A stretch of 64,000 nt of DNA from SZUA-365 sp034002405 (GCA_034002405.1 JAVFAS010000003.1:65993-129992), one strand, 5' to 3'; positions 8,113 to 16,986 are shown, counted from the stretch's first letter. The notes: a model not told the origin generated them from the letters alone. A program made the numbers and translations.

Positions 8113-9369
8113 TCAGGCTGTGAGGGTGTGTTTCCAGATGAGTTTTTCCTGGGACCAGTGGTAGTGGAAGGAAGCGGTTTGCGCGGACTCCCGCGCGCGG
8201 GCGTAGCGGGTCGGATCGTCGAGAAGAGTACGGATGGCACGAAGGACGAGTTGGCGATCGGTGGGATCGACGGCGATACCCGCACCTGTCTCACGCAGGA
8301 CGGCGCCGATTTCGGGGAAGTCGCTGCCGACCACGGGCACACCGCAGGCAAGGTACTCGAAGAGCTTGTTCGGCAGACTGAGATAATAACTGCGACCGAG
8401 ATTCTCGATCATGCACAGGCCAAGATCGGCGGAAGCGGTCCAGTGCGGGAGATCCGATGACGGGACCGCCGGGATCAGGTGAACACGATCCGATACTCCG
8501 TTGATCGCCGCCGCGGCGAGGATGTCATCACGCAGCGGACCATCCCCCAGAAAAACGAGTTCGCAATCCGGCAGGTCCGGCATGAGCTCGACCAGTGGCA
8601 GCGCACCGCGGCCGCGCTGCAGTCCCCCCTGTGAAAGCAGGATACGGCGATCGGAGGAACATCCAATCGTTTCCCGTAGACGCTGTGATGGTGCGGGAGC
8701 GGAGAAATCCGGGACGTTGCGCACCACGCGTACATCACGGAAACGGTGGCGGAGAATCGCGGCGATGGACGCATTGACCGTCAGCACGATATCCGCGCGC
8801 GCGGCGACGCGACGCTCGACCGTGGTCCAGAATCGCTGCATCAGACCGCGCCCCTGCAGCGCCGCGATCGCGGAATACAACTCCCGTGCGTCGTAAATCA
8901 GACGCGCGTTCCGTCCCCGGCATCCGCGCGCGGCACCCGGGAGCGAATACAGATCGGCGGCAACGCAGGTGTCGGCCGCCAGCCGCCGCGACACGAGGTT
9001 GCACTGTCGCCAGAATCGTGGCAGTGCCCGCCGCAGCGACCCGTGCATGGGAATCGTGATGACGTCGTATTCGCCCGTCTCCCCTCTCTTGCGCTCCGGC
9101 AGACCGTCTTCCGCCACACCCTCTTCCGGCTGCGTGGCAGTTCCATCGGGCGTGCGGTCTTCCTCATCCTTCAGCGTGTCATTCCCATCCTTCAGCGTGT
9201 CATTCCCATCCGACAGCGTGTCATTCCCATCCGACACTGGTCGTGGCGGACACAGGTGCACGATGACCACGTCCGCGGTTTCCGCCGCGGTTTCGGCCAT
9301 GCGGCGCAGACGCGAGTCCCGCGTCACATCTCCCACGAACGTGAAACAGACGAGCGGACGACGCCCCAT
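8113..9369 (-). CDS. GT4-type glycosyltransferase with an inserted heptapeptide repeat
   Basis: A 418-residue GT-B glycosyltransferase. The C-terminal donor-binding half is typical of GT4: ILLSQGGLQRGRG, VFLGDGP and the SLPNKLFEYLACGVPVV block with the E-x7-E-like helix. The N-terminal acceptor half is interrupted near residues 45-67 by three copies of DGNDTL plus S or K, encoded by near-identical 21-base repeats (9169-9231). This is followed by an acidic stretch before the domain resumes at EYDVITIPMHGS. No signal peptide, so cytoplasmic. It is the last gene of a minus-strand operon with lipoprotein, sorting-domain and PorV-like genes; its start is 6 bases after the preceding stop. A role in making surface polysaccharide to anchor T9SS cargo is a guess from this context. 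Confidence 0.85.
   Translation of the reverse strand: MGRRPLVCFTFVGDVTRDSRLRRMAETAAETADVVIVHLCPPRPVSDGNDTLSDGNDTLKDGNDTLKDEEDRTPDGTATQPEEGVAEDGLPERKRGETGEYDVITIPMHGSLRRALPRFWRQCNLVSRRLAADTCVAADLYSLPGAARGCRGRNARLIYDARELYSAIAALQGRGLMQRFWTTVERRVAARADIVLTVNASIAAILRHRFRDVRVVRNVPDFSAPAPSQRLRETIGCSSDRRILLSQGGLQRGRGALPLVELMPDLPDCELVFLGDGPLRDDILAAAAINGVSDRVHLIPAVPSSDLPHWTASADLGLCMIENLGRSYYLSLPNKLFEYLACGVPVVGSDFPEIGAVLRETGAGIAVDPTDRQLVLRAIRTLLDDPTRYARARESAQTASFHYHWSQEKLIWKHTLTA
9169..9237. repeat. 21-base tandem repeat within the glycosyltransferase gene
   Basis: Three adjacent 21-base units (9169-9189, 9190-9210, 9211-9231) share the core CAGCGTGTCATTCCCATC, and a partial fourth follows. Two units are identical and the third differs at two or three bases at its edge. 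The reading frame is kept, giving a DGNDTL repeat. This looks like recent slippage expansion. Confidence 0.9.
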
Positions 9370-9375
9370 CGTCGC

Positions 9376-10305
9376 TTACAGGAGTACCGACAGCGCCACG
9401 GTGTGCGCGTTGCCGAACACTTCGGAGAACGGTGTGAATGCATAGTCGAAACGCAGCGTGCCATACATGGCACCGGCACCGAGGGAGATGTCCTTCGTCT
9501 CGTAGCCGGTCTGATACCCGGCGCGGAGAAAGACCATCCCGAGGTAATCGAATTCAATGCCGAGATTCAGGTGCGTACTGCTCTCCTCGAGCAGCGTCAA
9601 TCCGTTGGCCTCGACGGTGAGGGCGCCCTTGACCGCCTCGATCGGGATCCAGTATGCCGCGCCATAGCGCAGAAGCATTGGCAAGGTGGTCGCCACACTG
9701 GCGAGTTCGCTCATGCTGCCGACATTCGCGAGTGTGATCCCGGTACGCAGATGTGCCAGATCCCCATCCGAAAACGGACGTACCGCCACGCCGAAATCGA
9801 AGGCATATCCTCCCGCTTCGTCGACATGAATTTTTTCAAAAACGTATTTGGCGGTCACGCCGACGTCGACACCCTCGGCCACGGCAAAGGCCGCGCTGAG
9901 TCCACCGGCAAAATTGTTGTTGTCGGTCTCGGCCAGCACTTCGCCCGGACGATCACGAATCTCGATGCCTCCCACGCTGGTCAGACCGAGATGAATTCCG
10001 AAGGTCCAGCCGCGGGCCGGCAGCGTGACACCGATGAATTCGGTACTGATGTCCTCGATCCACTCATTGTGGGTGAACGTAATCGCGGCCTGATCGTCGT
10101 CGGCGAGCAGCGCCGGATTGTAATACATCGCGCTGCCACGATCGTCGCCCGCAACGCCCGCGTCGCCCATGCCGAGCGCGCGCGCCCCCACCCCGATTTT
10201 GAGGAAGGAAAGTCCGGCGCCGCCGGATTGCGCCCAGAGGGCAGCGGGAAACAGGAGCATGGCGAGCAGGACAAGCGTGAAGAGAATCGTCCGGAGTAGT
10301 TTCAT
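9376..10305 (-). CDS. PorV/PorQ-family outer-membrane protein (first copy)
   Basis: A 309-residue protein with a clear signal peptide (MKLLRTILFTLVLLAM ending LWAQ). The PorV/PorQ hallmark follows at once: FLKIGVGARALGMGDA, then SAMYYNPALLA. The rest alternates as expected for a FadL-like 14-strand beta-barrel and ends with VALSVLL. In Porphyromonas and Flavobacterium, PorV collects T9SS cargo at the translocon and passes it to the attachment complex, while PorQ belongs with PorZ. Which role applies here cannot be told from the sequence. It lies 18 bases after a second, divergent copy and next to a sorting-domain protein, which supports a T9SS link. Confidence 0.87.
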   Translation of the reverse strand: MKLLRTILFTLVLLAMLLFPAALWAQSGGAGLSFLKIGVGARALGMGDAGVAGDDRGSAMYYNPALLADDDQAAITFTHNEWIEDISTEFIGVTLPARGWTFGIHLGLTSVGGIEIRDRPGEVLAETDNNNFAGGLSAAFAVAEGVDVGVTAKYVFEKIHVDEAGGYAFDFGVAVRPFSDGDLAHLRTGITLANVGSMSELASVATTLPMLLRYGAAYWIPIEAVKGALTVEANGLTLLEESSTHLNLGIEFDYLGMVFLRAGYQTGYETKDISLGAGAMYGTLRFDYAFTPFSEVFGNAHTVALSVLL

Positions 10306-10323
10306 GCGGAATCTCCCGATGGA

Positions 10324-11316
10324 TCAGAAATGCAGCGCGAACGACAGCACATGCGTTGGTGACGGCGCCACGGGCTCGAGGATGAAGGCATAATGGATCA
10401 CGGGGTGTAACTGGGCCACGGGTTGCGCGATACTGAAACCGAAGGTGGGACGTGGATCGATGCCGGCGTCGGAAAAATCCACACGCTCGACCCCGCCACG
10501 AAGCCAAATGTTCTCGGCCACCGGAACCTCGACCCCCAGTCGACCGAGCAGCACGCCGTCGATGATCTCGCCCTCGACCGCGGCGAGTCCTGCCTCGCCC
10601 GGCAGCGTGTACCCGACGCCCGCGCGCCAGATACGAGCAAAGGGATTCTCCGTCGCGTTCCCGCTTTCGGGTCCGTACAATTCCGAAGTGTCCCACTTGT
10701 ATTTCGTCAGCAGTTCCTGCGCAACGATTCCGATGCGCAGCGACGGCGATACCGTATAGAGGATGCCCACATCGAGACCGAAGCCCGACGACGTCACGCC
10801 CTCATACAATCCGGAATAATAGAATTTCGCGTTGAAGCCCACCGCGAGCCGATCGGAAAAGCGGGTGCCGAAATTCACCCCGAACTGGTTTTCGAACACA
10901 CGCAGTTGCTCGGTCTTGAACCCGTCGCTATCGTACCCCTGGATATCGCCGTCGCCGGCATTGATCCAGGTGATCGACACGCCGGAGATGGACTGCACGC
11001 CGGGTTCGGCGGCGTAGATGTTCGCTTCCTTGTTGTAGATGCGCAGCATCTGCGTGTAGCTCACCTGATTGAGCACGCGCCCGAGGGAAAGAAATGAATA
11101 GCTGCCGTGCAGCACATGTCCTTCCTGAAACGCGCTCATGGCCGGATTATAATATGTCGACACGGTGCCGGACCGCACGGTGGTCATGGCATTGCCCATG
11201 CCCTGGCCACGCGCGCCGAAACCGAGGCGCGTGAAGGCGCCGGCCGTGCCGTTCTGCGCATGGGACGGGAACGTGGCGATGAACAAAAGAACAGCGGAGA
11301 AGATAATCTTTTTCAT
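10324..11316 (-). CDS. PorV/PorQ-family outer-membrane protein (second copy)
   Basis: A 330-residue paralogue of the next gene. The signal peptide is MKKIIFSAVLLFIATFPSHAQ, followed by FTRLGFGARGQGMGNAM and STYYNPAMSAF, the PorV/PorQ N-terminal signature. Beta-barrel character continues to the terminal FALHF, a typical outer-membrane-protein last strand ending in Phe. The frame is open to 11451, but the ATG at 11316 begins the signal peptide and is preceded by GGGGAGAAC, so it is preferred. It is 16 bases downstream of the sorting-domain gene in the same operon. The two copies are clearly diverged, so different partners are likely. Confidence 0.85.
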   Translation of the reverse strand: MKKIIFSAVLLFIATFPSHAQNGTAGAFTRLGFGARGQGMGNAMTTVRSGTVSTYYNPAMSAFQEGHVLHGSYSFLSLGRVLNQVSYTQMLRIYNKEANIYAAEPGVQSISGVSITWINAGDGDIQGYDSDGFKTEQLRVFENQFGVNFGTRFSDRLAVGFNAKFYYSGLYEGVTSSGFGLDVGILYTVSPSLRIGIVAQELLTKYKWDTSELYGPESGNATENPFARIWRAGVGYTLPGEAGLAAVEGEIIDGVLLGRLGVEVPVAENIWLRGGVERVDFSDAGIDPRPTFGFSIAQPVAQLHPVIHYAFILEPVAPSPTHVLSFALHF

Positions 11317-11332
11317 GTTCGTGCGTTCTCCC

Positions 11333-12934
11333 CTACTGCAGCGCGATGGCTTTGGTCCACACCGGATCCCCGTCGTCGACCGTGACTTCGATATAATAGA
11401 CGCCGTTGGCGACCTGCGTGCCGTCGTCGGTTTTCCCGTCCCAGATCTCATCCATCTCGCTGTCCGGCGTGCGCGACGCGTTCTGAATGAGCGTCCGCAC
11501 CGGCATCATCGCGAAATCATAAATGCGAATGGACACCGAGCCCCGACTGCCGGTCCGATAATGGATGCGCAGCACTTCGTCATCAGGCGCGAAGGGATTG
11601 GGATAGGCATAGGCCTCGCCGGCCACGCCGATCGGCTGCGCCGCACGAAACAGAGTCCATTCCTGTCCGAAAAACTGTTCGCCGTCATCGCGCGTCCGCA
11701 TCAGACCATCGGCGTTGGAGACATACACATCATCGCCCATCGCGGCCACGGCGTAGCAGCGGGGCTCGGCGGCGATGCGCCGGGTCCGGCTGTCGACAAA
11801 ATGCGAGAAGCCCACCCAGCTGAGTCCGGCATCATCCGAACGGTAGACACCACTGTTCGTCGCGGCGTAGACGACCTCGCCCTTGAAGCCGAAATTGTGC
11901 GTGAATTCGCCGCGCAGTGCCGTGCGCCAGCTCTGTCCCATATCGGTGGTGACACTGACCGCGCGATACTCGACCGGGTTGAGCGCGTTGACCGTCGCGG
12001 CCCACACATGCGTGACCCCGCCGATGACGTTGTGCCCGATACCCACGACGAAATTGCCGGAGATCGGACTCGACTGATTGTTGAAGGTGAATTTCCGCCA
12101 GGACACTCCCCCGTCGGTCGAAAGATTGATGCCTCCCGCGGTGCCGACCCAGAGTGTGTCGTCGTTCATGGCATGCACCGAGAACACGCGATGATTGAGA
12201 CTTTCAACCAGGCCGAGGTCGGGACGGTTGACCGGGGAAAGACTGAAGCTGAGCGAATCCTCCGGAGAAATCGCGTCGATCTGATCGGGTGGGAGCACGA
12301 CGGGGGTGAACGTCTGTCCGCCGTCGGTGGACTTCCGCAGGCCGCCCGCGAAGCTGGCGATATACACGCCGCGACCGGTCACCGCGAGGTCGTAGGTGAT
12401 GTTGTTGATCTCGGTGGTGACCGCCAATGCCTTGATGGTATTGTTCCCGTACGCAATGTCATACACCGACATATCGGAGGATTCCATCGGCTGTTTCACC
12501 TTCGTCCAGCTGCGGCCGAAATCCGTTGACACGGCAAGACCGAGGCCCTTGGGCAAGGCCCCCTGGTCGGTGTCTTCGGATCCCGCGAGCGACGCCCACA
12601 GCACCCCGCCATGGGCTTCCAGCGCCGCGATATCCTCGGTGTCGAACGGAGATTCGTCTCCCAGATGCCGCCAGGTCGCGCCGCGGTCGGCGGTGACGTC
12701 GAGTCCCTTCCCGCCGCCAACCCAGAGCGTGTCACCGCGGACGAGCAGATCGACCGCGCTGTTGGAGAGTGGCCGGTCGGAGGCACCGATGGCCGGTTTG
12801 GTCAGGGAGAAGTGTGACGGCCGCTCTTGCGCGCGTGCGGTGGTCGGCATGCAGGAAAGCAGCACGGCTCCCGTCAGCGCGACGGACAGCGGTGCGGCGA
12901 TGAAGATTCCCTTGAAGAATGGTGCGAGTCGCAT
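11333..12934 (-). CDS. Secreted beta-propeller protein with FlgD-like/T9SS-type C-terminal domain
   Basis: A 533-residue exported protein. The signal peptide (FKGIFIAAPLSVALTGAVLL, ending ARAQ) is followed by repeated propeller-like strands with degenerate Asp-box motifs (STDGGQTF, STDGGVSW, SDDAGLSW). The last 90 residues (AYAYPNPFAPDDE through DGTQVANGVYYIEV) match the FlgD-like immunoglobulin domain that often ends T9SS or surface proteins in this phylum. Its ATG overlaps the TGA of the upstream lipoprotein gene (TGATG at 12932-12936), which implies translational coupling. The PorV-like genes follow directly, so this may be a dedicated cargo or a surface partner of that system. Ligand or activity unknown. 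Confidence 0.8.
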   Translation of the reverse strand: MRLAPFFKGIFIAAPLSVALTGAVLLSCMPTTARAQERPSHFSLTKPAIGASDRPLSNSAVDLLVRGDTLWVGGGKGLDVTADRGATWRHLGDESPFDTEDIAALEAHGGVLWASLAGSEDTDQGALPKGLGLAVSTDFGRSWTKVKQPMESSDMSVYDIAYGNNTIKALAVTTEINNITYDLAVTGRGVYIASFAGGLRKSTDGGQTFTPVVLPPDQIDAISPEDSLSFSLSPVNRPDLGLVESLNHRVFSVHAMNDDTLWVGTAGGINLSTDGGVSWRKFTFNNQSSPISGNFVVGIGHNVIGGVTHVWAATVNALNPVEYRAVSVTTDMGQSWRTALRGEFTHNFGFKGEVVYAATNSGVYRSDDAGLSWVGFSHFVDSRTRRIAAEPRCYAVAAMGDDVYVSNADGLMRTRDDGEQFFGQEWTLFRAAQPIGVAGEAYAYPNPFAPDDEVLRIHYRTGSRGSVSIRIYDFAMMPVRTLIQNASRTPDSEMDEIWDGKTDDGTQVANGVYYIEVTVDDGDPVWTKAIALQ

Positions 12935-13737
12935 CAGCGAACGATCAGCTTGTGGATGACGACATTACTTGACAGACCGGAAAAGTCCAGTGCACGAAAC
13001 TCGAAGCGATATTCTCCGGTCGGCGTGCCGGGAGGCATCTGCACGCGGATCCCGTAGAAACCGTCTCCCGCGACCGGATCACCGCTTCCCGGCTGTCCGT
13101 CATCGCGGAGAAGAAACGGATTTCCGGATGAGGGACGTCCGTCAGGCAGGAATGAATTGAAGAACACCTGCTTGATATCCGCCAGGCCGCTTGGGTCGGT
13201 CACTTCCGCCGCAATATTGAACACCACGTTCTGCGACTGCAGCTCCACGGTGTCGGGCGCGGTGACGGACTCGATACGGGGCGGTTTGGACCCGAACATC
13301 ACGCGCAGTTTCGCATGCGCGTTGTTGGCGGTGAGCCCCGTCTCGTCGGTGGCGAGAATGTCGATGCGGTAATCCCCGACGTCGCCCCGGCTGCGGGCGA
13401 AACGCACCGGCGAGGCGAACCCCTCGGCCGTTCGTTCCAGCGTCCCGGAGTGAAGCAGCGCTGTCTTTCCGTCCAGCCTGATCTCGTACCGGATCGTCCC
13501 GACGCGCTCGGGATGCAGCACGCGCACGCGGATTTCGAAGGGAATTTCGATCGGGTCGCTCGCCGTCTTGTCCTGTCCGCTCTTCACATCAACGGTGTCG
13601 GTGTCTACGATGTACCGCGACAACTGTATATCCGTCAACAGGATAGCGCTTTCGCTGTGAGTGAAATCTACAACAGCGGCATCATCACTGCACGCGGCCA
13701 CGAAAACCATGGCGACGGCGAGGGAAAGCAATTTCAT
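12934..13737 (-). CDS. Lipoprotein of unknown function, first gene of the PorV operon
   Basis: A 267-residue lipoprotein. MKLLSLAVAMVFVAACSDD gives a short signal peptide with lipobox VAAC, so it is probably acylated at that Cys. The body looks like two immunoglobulin-like beta domains: FEIRVRVLHPERVGTIRYEIRLDGK, then VFNIAAEVTDPSGLADIKQVFF and a GDGFYGIRVQMPPGTPTGEYRFEFRALD segment common in secreted proteins of this phylum. An ATG 9 bases upstream (13746) is possible, and neither start has a clear Shine-Dalgarno site. A TTG-N20-TATGTTAC promoter lies about 100 bases upstream, making this the first gene of a five-gene operon down to 8113. Confidence 0.75.
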   Translation of the reverse strand: MKLLSLAVAMVFVAACSDDAAVVDFTHSESAILLTDIQLSRYIVDTDTVDVKSGQDKTASDPIEIPFEIRVRVLHPERVGTIRYEIRLDGKTALLHSGTLERTAEGFASPVRFARSRGDVGDYRIDILATDETGLTANNAHAKLRVMFGSKPPRIESVTAPDTVELQSQNVVFNIAAEVTDPSGLADIKQVFFNSFLPDGRPSSGNPFLLRDDGQPGSGDPVAGDGFYGIRVQMPPGTPTGEYRFEFRALDFSGLSSNVVIHKLIVR

Positions 13738-13836
13738 GTGGTGCATGACTCGTGTCTGGTTTGCGGTGTATGATGAAGCCGAGGCATGTCTTTCGACATT
13801 GCCCCGGCTTACAATCACACTATCAAGGAGGCTCTG

Positions 13837-13867
13837 GTAACATACGGAGCGGACGATCCAAAGTCAA
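13837..13867 (-). promoter_or_regulatory. Promoter of the lipoprotein-PorV-glycosyltransferase operon
   Basis: On the minus strand TTG (13865-13867) is followed after exactly 20 bases by TATGTTAC (13837-13844). It is the only good match in the 190-base gap before the M50 protease gene and would give a leader of about 95 bases. Confidence 0.5.
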
Positions 13868-13927
13868 TCGGAAAACCGTGACGGGATCCATTTTTGCCCA
13901 TCCGCAACGCCGCATCTCCTTCCCCGT

Positions 13928-14962
13928 TCATTGCATGTAAATCGGCGAGGGTATGAGACTGACGGCGAACATCGCATAGGAAAACCACCCGAGCATGCGA
14001 CGGCGAGAACCAAGTCCCGCAAAATCATGCACTTCGGGATGCTTCACTTTGATGACCACGAAGATCAGCAAGGCCCAGAACAGCCAGCCCGGCCAGAAAA
14101 TGGCTCCGAAGGACGGGATCATTTCCATCACGATCACGGCCTGCTCGTATGCGCCGGCGAGATCCATCAACGCCGGGAGTATACCGATACCTCCGAACAG
14201 GAGAAGGAGCCCCACGGTGATCTTTCCCACCAGATGTTGACGGTCGCCAAACATCGCGTAGGTGACATGGCCACCATCGAGTTGCCCTGCCGGCAACATG
14301 TTCAGCGCCGTCACCAGCAGGCCGAACCATCCGGTCACCAACAGCGGATAGTGATACATTTCCGACATCGGCGGGACATACGCACCCGCGGGGCTGAACA
14401 ACCACTCGAAGGCGGTGTACAGCAGTGAGGATCCGAACGTCAGCACGAAGCCGGGTTCGGCGGTTGCGGACATTCCGGTCGAAAAATCGTAATCAGGATG
14501 GATCGCGAGAAGGAATTCCGGTCCGGGCAGGCTCATGAAGCCGATGGCCAACACAATCACCGATGCGACAAAACCGGCGATCGGCCCGGCAATGCCAATA
14601 TCAAACAGCGCTGCCCGGTGCGGAATCACCTGTTTCGTGCGGATGACCGCGCCGAGCGTGCCGAAATTGATGAACATCGGCAGGGGCGGAATCGGGATGT
14701 AATACGGCAGCGTCGTGCGCACGCCATGATGCCGCGCCGCGAAGTAATGGCCGAATTCATGGCAGCTCAGGATGAAGAGAATGGAGATGCTGTACGGAAG
14801 TCCGAGGTGGAAATCCTCGAGATCAGTGACCCCCTGCCAGAGCATGCCGGCGATGGTGGTCGTCAGAAAGGTCAGGAGAAATAACGCGGCGTGCTTGAGC
14901 ACCTGCGCCGGTGCCAGTTCCGGTTCGTGCGCGGATTCCGTTTTCGTGAGGAATGGTTCCAT
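13928..14962 (-). CDS. M50-family (site-2-protease-like) membrane metalloprotease
   Basis: A 344-residue polytopic membrane protein. The zinc site is complete: HEFGH at residues 68-72 within a membrane helix, and LDGGH at 228-232 supplying the third ligand Asp229. Four or more further hydrophobic helices are visible (residues about 25-42, 55-67, 128-146, 206-220, 244-262). It lacks the PDZ domain of RseP, so it resembles the compact M50B-type enzymes. Such proteases cut membrane-bound regulators or signal-peptide remnants; the substrate cannot be guessed here. It lies 43 bases after the HAD phosphatase gene and ends the minus-strand group that starts at psd. Confidence 0.92.
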   Translation of the reverse strand: MEPFLTKTESAHEPELAPAQVLKHAALFLLTFLTTTIAGMLWQGVTDLEDFHLGLPYSISILFILSCHEFGHYFAARHHGVRTTLPYYIPIPPLPMFINFGTLGAVIRTKQVIPHRAALFDIGIAGPIAGFVASVIVLAIGFMSLPGPEFLLAIHPDYDFSTGMSATAEPGFVLTFGSSLLYTAFEWLFSPAGAYVPPMSEMYHYPLLVTGWFGLLVTALNMLPAGQLDGGHVTYAMFGDRQHLVGKITVGLLLLFGGIGILPALMDLAGAYEQAVIVMEMIPSFGAIFWPGWLFWALLIFVVIKVKHPEVHDFAGLGSRRRMLGWFSYAMFAVSLIPSPIYMQ

Positions 14963-15005
14963 GGATCGTGTCGGTTGCTATCGCGGTGGATGGTCGCGGC
15001 GTGCG

Positions 15006-15707
15006 TCAGCCCGTGGCCCACAGCTGCTGCCGCAGTACCCGGGCATGTTTGCGGGGACGCAGGCGGTGCTGTTCGATCATCATGAACAGGACGTCCTGCA
15101 CCGTCGTGAAGGAATAAAACCGCCGGAAGGAAATATTCTGTTCCTGGCACCAGCGCTCGAGCGCGCCGCGGGCGAATACGACATCGGCGAGCGTGGCCGC
15201 CTCGAAATCCGAGCGGCCATCTCCCACATACACGACGATGTCCTCGTCCTGCGTCTCCAGCAGCAGATGGGTGCGCTTGCAGTTCGCCAGTTCCGGACAA
15301 CTCGCATCCTGATACGGAAACTCCGGGATGGGTGCGGTGTCACCAAGGACCAGGTGATTGGCCCGGTGTGGAACGGACACACCCGCACGCCGCAGCAGCG
15401 GGTCGATGTAGGCATCGAATCCGTCACTGACGATCAGCAGCGGGAAACCACGCCCTTCGCACCAGTGAACGAAAGGTGCGAACGAGGGATCGATTTCAAA
15501 CGGGGTGAGAAATTGCTCGAGCATCTCTGGGGTCAAGCGGTCGATACCGGAAAACAAACCCCGGTAACATTCCACCGCGGTCAGTTCCCCCGCCCGCCAC
15601 TGGTCCAACAACTGCCGGTATCGCTCCGCGCCGCAGAACCGGCGAAGCAGCCGATCGCCGACATCCTCGGTGAGGAGGGTGCCGTCGAAGTCCGTGAAGA
15701 TGCGCAC
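15006..15707 (-). CDS. HAD-superfamily phosphatase, MtnX/SerB-like (subfamily IB)
   Basis: A 233-residue HAD hydrolase. Motif I is FTDFDGTLL right at the N-terminus (DFDGT with both catalytic Asp), motif II is IVSDGFD, and motif IV is GDGRSDFEAA. This matches the 2-hydroxy-3-keto-5-methylthiopentenyl-1-phosphate phosphatase (MtnX) and phosphoserine-phosphatase-like group; the true substrate is unknown. The frame is open to a TTG at 15800, but the extra 31 codons would contain a perfect 12-bp hairpin (15744-15771). The GTG at 15707 gives the usual family start MRIFTDFDGT, so I prefer it. No other methionine salvage gene is present. Confidence 0.8.
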   Translation of the reverse strand: MRIFTDFDGTLLTEDVGDRLLRRFCGAERYRQLLDQWRAGELTAVECYRGLFSGIDRLTPEMLEQFLTPFEIDPSFAPFVHWCEGRGFPLLIVSDGFDAYIDPLLRRAGVSVPHRANHLVLGDTAPIPEFPYQDASCPELANCKRTHLLLETQDEDIVVYVGDGRSDFEAATLADVVFARGALERWCQEQNISFRRFYSFTTVQDVLFMMIEQHRLRPRKHARVLRQQLWATG

Positions 15708-15743
15708 AGTGGGCGCGGGTCGCCTGCGCGGGCCGTCAATGAT

Positions 15744-15771
15744 CGAGGCACGAAATTCCTTTCGTGCCTCG
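15744..15771 (-). terminator. Hairpin after tatA (probable terminator or processing site)
   Basis: Perfect 12-bp stem CGAGGCACGAAA/TTTCGTGCCTCG with loop TTCC. It lies 33 bases after the tatA stop on the minus strand. There is no T run after it, so it may act as an attenuator or mRNA 3' end rather than a full terminator. Confidence 0.55.
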
Positions 15772-15803
15772 GGATGCTCGTGAATGGACACTTGCGACAA
15801 GGG

Positions 15804-15992
15804 TTACTTCTTGTCCTCGATTTTCTTGTCCTCGAGACTGATGTCTTCCTGGATGTCCTTCGCGGCCTTGCGGAATTCCTTGATCCCCTTGCCAAGCCCC
15901 TGCGCGAGTTCGGGAATTTTCTTCGCGCCGAAGAAAATCAGGATGAGAAGAATGATGATGAGAATTTCCCATCCGCCAATATTTCCGAACAT
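15804..15992 (-). CDS. tatA: Twin-arginine translocase subunit TatA/TatE
   Basis: A 62-residue protein with the full TatA plan: a short N-terminal segment MFGNIGGWEILIII, one membrane helix, the hinge FFGAKKIPELAQGLG with the conserved FG and P-x-L, then an amphipathic helix and a charged tail. TatA multimers form the passage for folded proteins through the inner membrane. AGGAGG sits at the right distance before the ATG. No tatC gene is in the window, so the partner must be elsewhere. It lies 9 bases after purQ. Confidence 0.95.
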   Translation of the reverse strand: MFGNIGGWEILIIILLILIFFGAKKIPELAQGLGKGIKEFRKAAKDIQEDISLEDKKIEDKK

Positions 15993-16001
15993 ACCGTCCT
16001 C

Positions 16002-16721
16002 CTATGAAAGAGCGGGCACGACGCCCGAAATTGCGTGAACGAGGGATGCGAAGACGCCGCGGCCGTCGGCGCTGCCGAGCAGCGATTCGACCACGCGCTC
16101 GGGATGTGGCATCATGCCGAGGACATTCCCCTGCGCGTTGACGATACCGGCGATATTGTGCAGCGATCCGTTGGGATTCGCGGCTTCGCTGATGGTGCCA
16201 TCGGCCTCGGCATAGCGAAACACCACCTGGCCGTTGTCCTCGATGCGTGCCAGGGTATCCTGATCAGTATAGAAATTTCCCTCTCCGTGGGCAACGGGAA
16301 TCGCGATGACCTGTCCGGGGGCGTACTGATTGCTGAACGCGGTGCCCGTGTTCTCGACGCGCAGATGCACCTGTTTGCAGACGAAATCGAGCGCGCGGTT
16401 GCGCAGCAATGCGCCGGGGAGCAATCCCGACTCGGTAAGAATCTGGAACCCGTTGCAAATGCCGATCACGTGTCCCCCGCGTCCGGCGTGCCGGATCACT
16501 TCCTTCATGATCGGCGAGAAACGGGAGATCGCCCCGCAGCGCAGATAATCTCCATAGGAAAATCCACCCGGAAGGATCACCACATCGACGCCGGCGAGGT
16601 CGCTGTCCTTGTGCCAGAGAAAGGTCGCATCGGCGCCGAGTACATGCTTGACGGCATGATAGGCATCATGATCGCAGTTGGAACCGGGAAATACCACCAC
16701 TCCAAATTTCACCGTCGCCAT
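16002..16721 (-). CDS. purQ: Phosphoribosylformylglycinamidine synthase, glutaminase subunit
   Basis: A 239-residue class I glutamine amidotransferase. The nucleophile is Cys89 in [11 protein letters not shown], and the triad His206 and Glu208 lie in [19 protein letters not shown] at residues 11-19 and [13 protein letters not shown] at 51-63 are PurQ signatures. With PurS and PurL it converts FGAR to FGAM in purine synthesis, supplying ammonia from glutamine. It begins 7 bases after the purS stop. purL is not in this window, so the small-subunit pair is separated from the large one. Confidence 0.97.
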   Translation of the reverse strand: MATVKFGVVVFPGSNCDHDAYHAVKHVLGADATFLWHKDSDLAGVDVVILPGGFSYGDYLRCGAISRFSPIMKEVIRHAGRGGHVIGICNGFQILTESGLLPGALLRNRALDFVCKQVHLRVENTGTAFSNQYAPGQVIAIPVAHGEGNFYTDQDTLARIEDNGQVVFRYAEADGTISEAANPNGSLHNIAGIVNAQGNVLGMMPHPERVVESLLGSADGRGVFASLVHAISGVVPALS

Positions 16722-16728
16722 GATAACC

Positions 16729-16977
16729 TCACGCCTCGTGGAGTTCGAAGGTGTAATCTTCCATGACCGTATTGGCCAGCAGCTTCCGGCACGCCTCGTC
16801 GACGGCGGCCTCGGCGGCGGCGCGATCGTTGCCCGCGACCTGGAGTTCGATCAGCTTGCCCACACGGACGTCCGAGAGGGTGTCGAATTCGAGGGACTGC
16901 AATGCGTGCGCGATGGCCTTGCCCTCGGGATCGAGAATCGACGGTCGCAATTTCACGGTGATGATCGCCTTGAACAT
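16729..16977 (-). CDS. purS: Phosphoribosylformylglycinamidine synthase subunit PurS
   Basis: An 82-residue Pur[29 protein letters not shown] at the N-terminus, then [38 protein letters not shown]. Length and order match the family exactly. PurS dimers bridge PurQ to the small form of PurL and help to channel ammonia. It sits between pssA (9 bases) and purQ (7 bases), an odd place between phospholipid and purine genes. Confidence 0.96.
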   Translation of the reverse strand: MFKAIITVKLRPSILDPEGKAIAHALQSLEFDTLSDVRVGKLIELQVAGNDRAAAEAAVDEACRKLLANTVMEDYTFELHEA

Positions 16978-16986
16978 GGGATTCCT

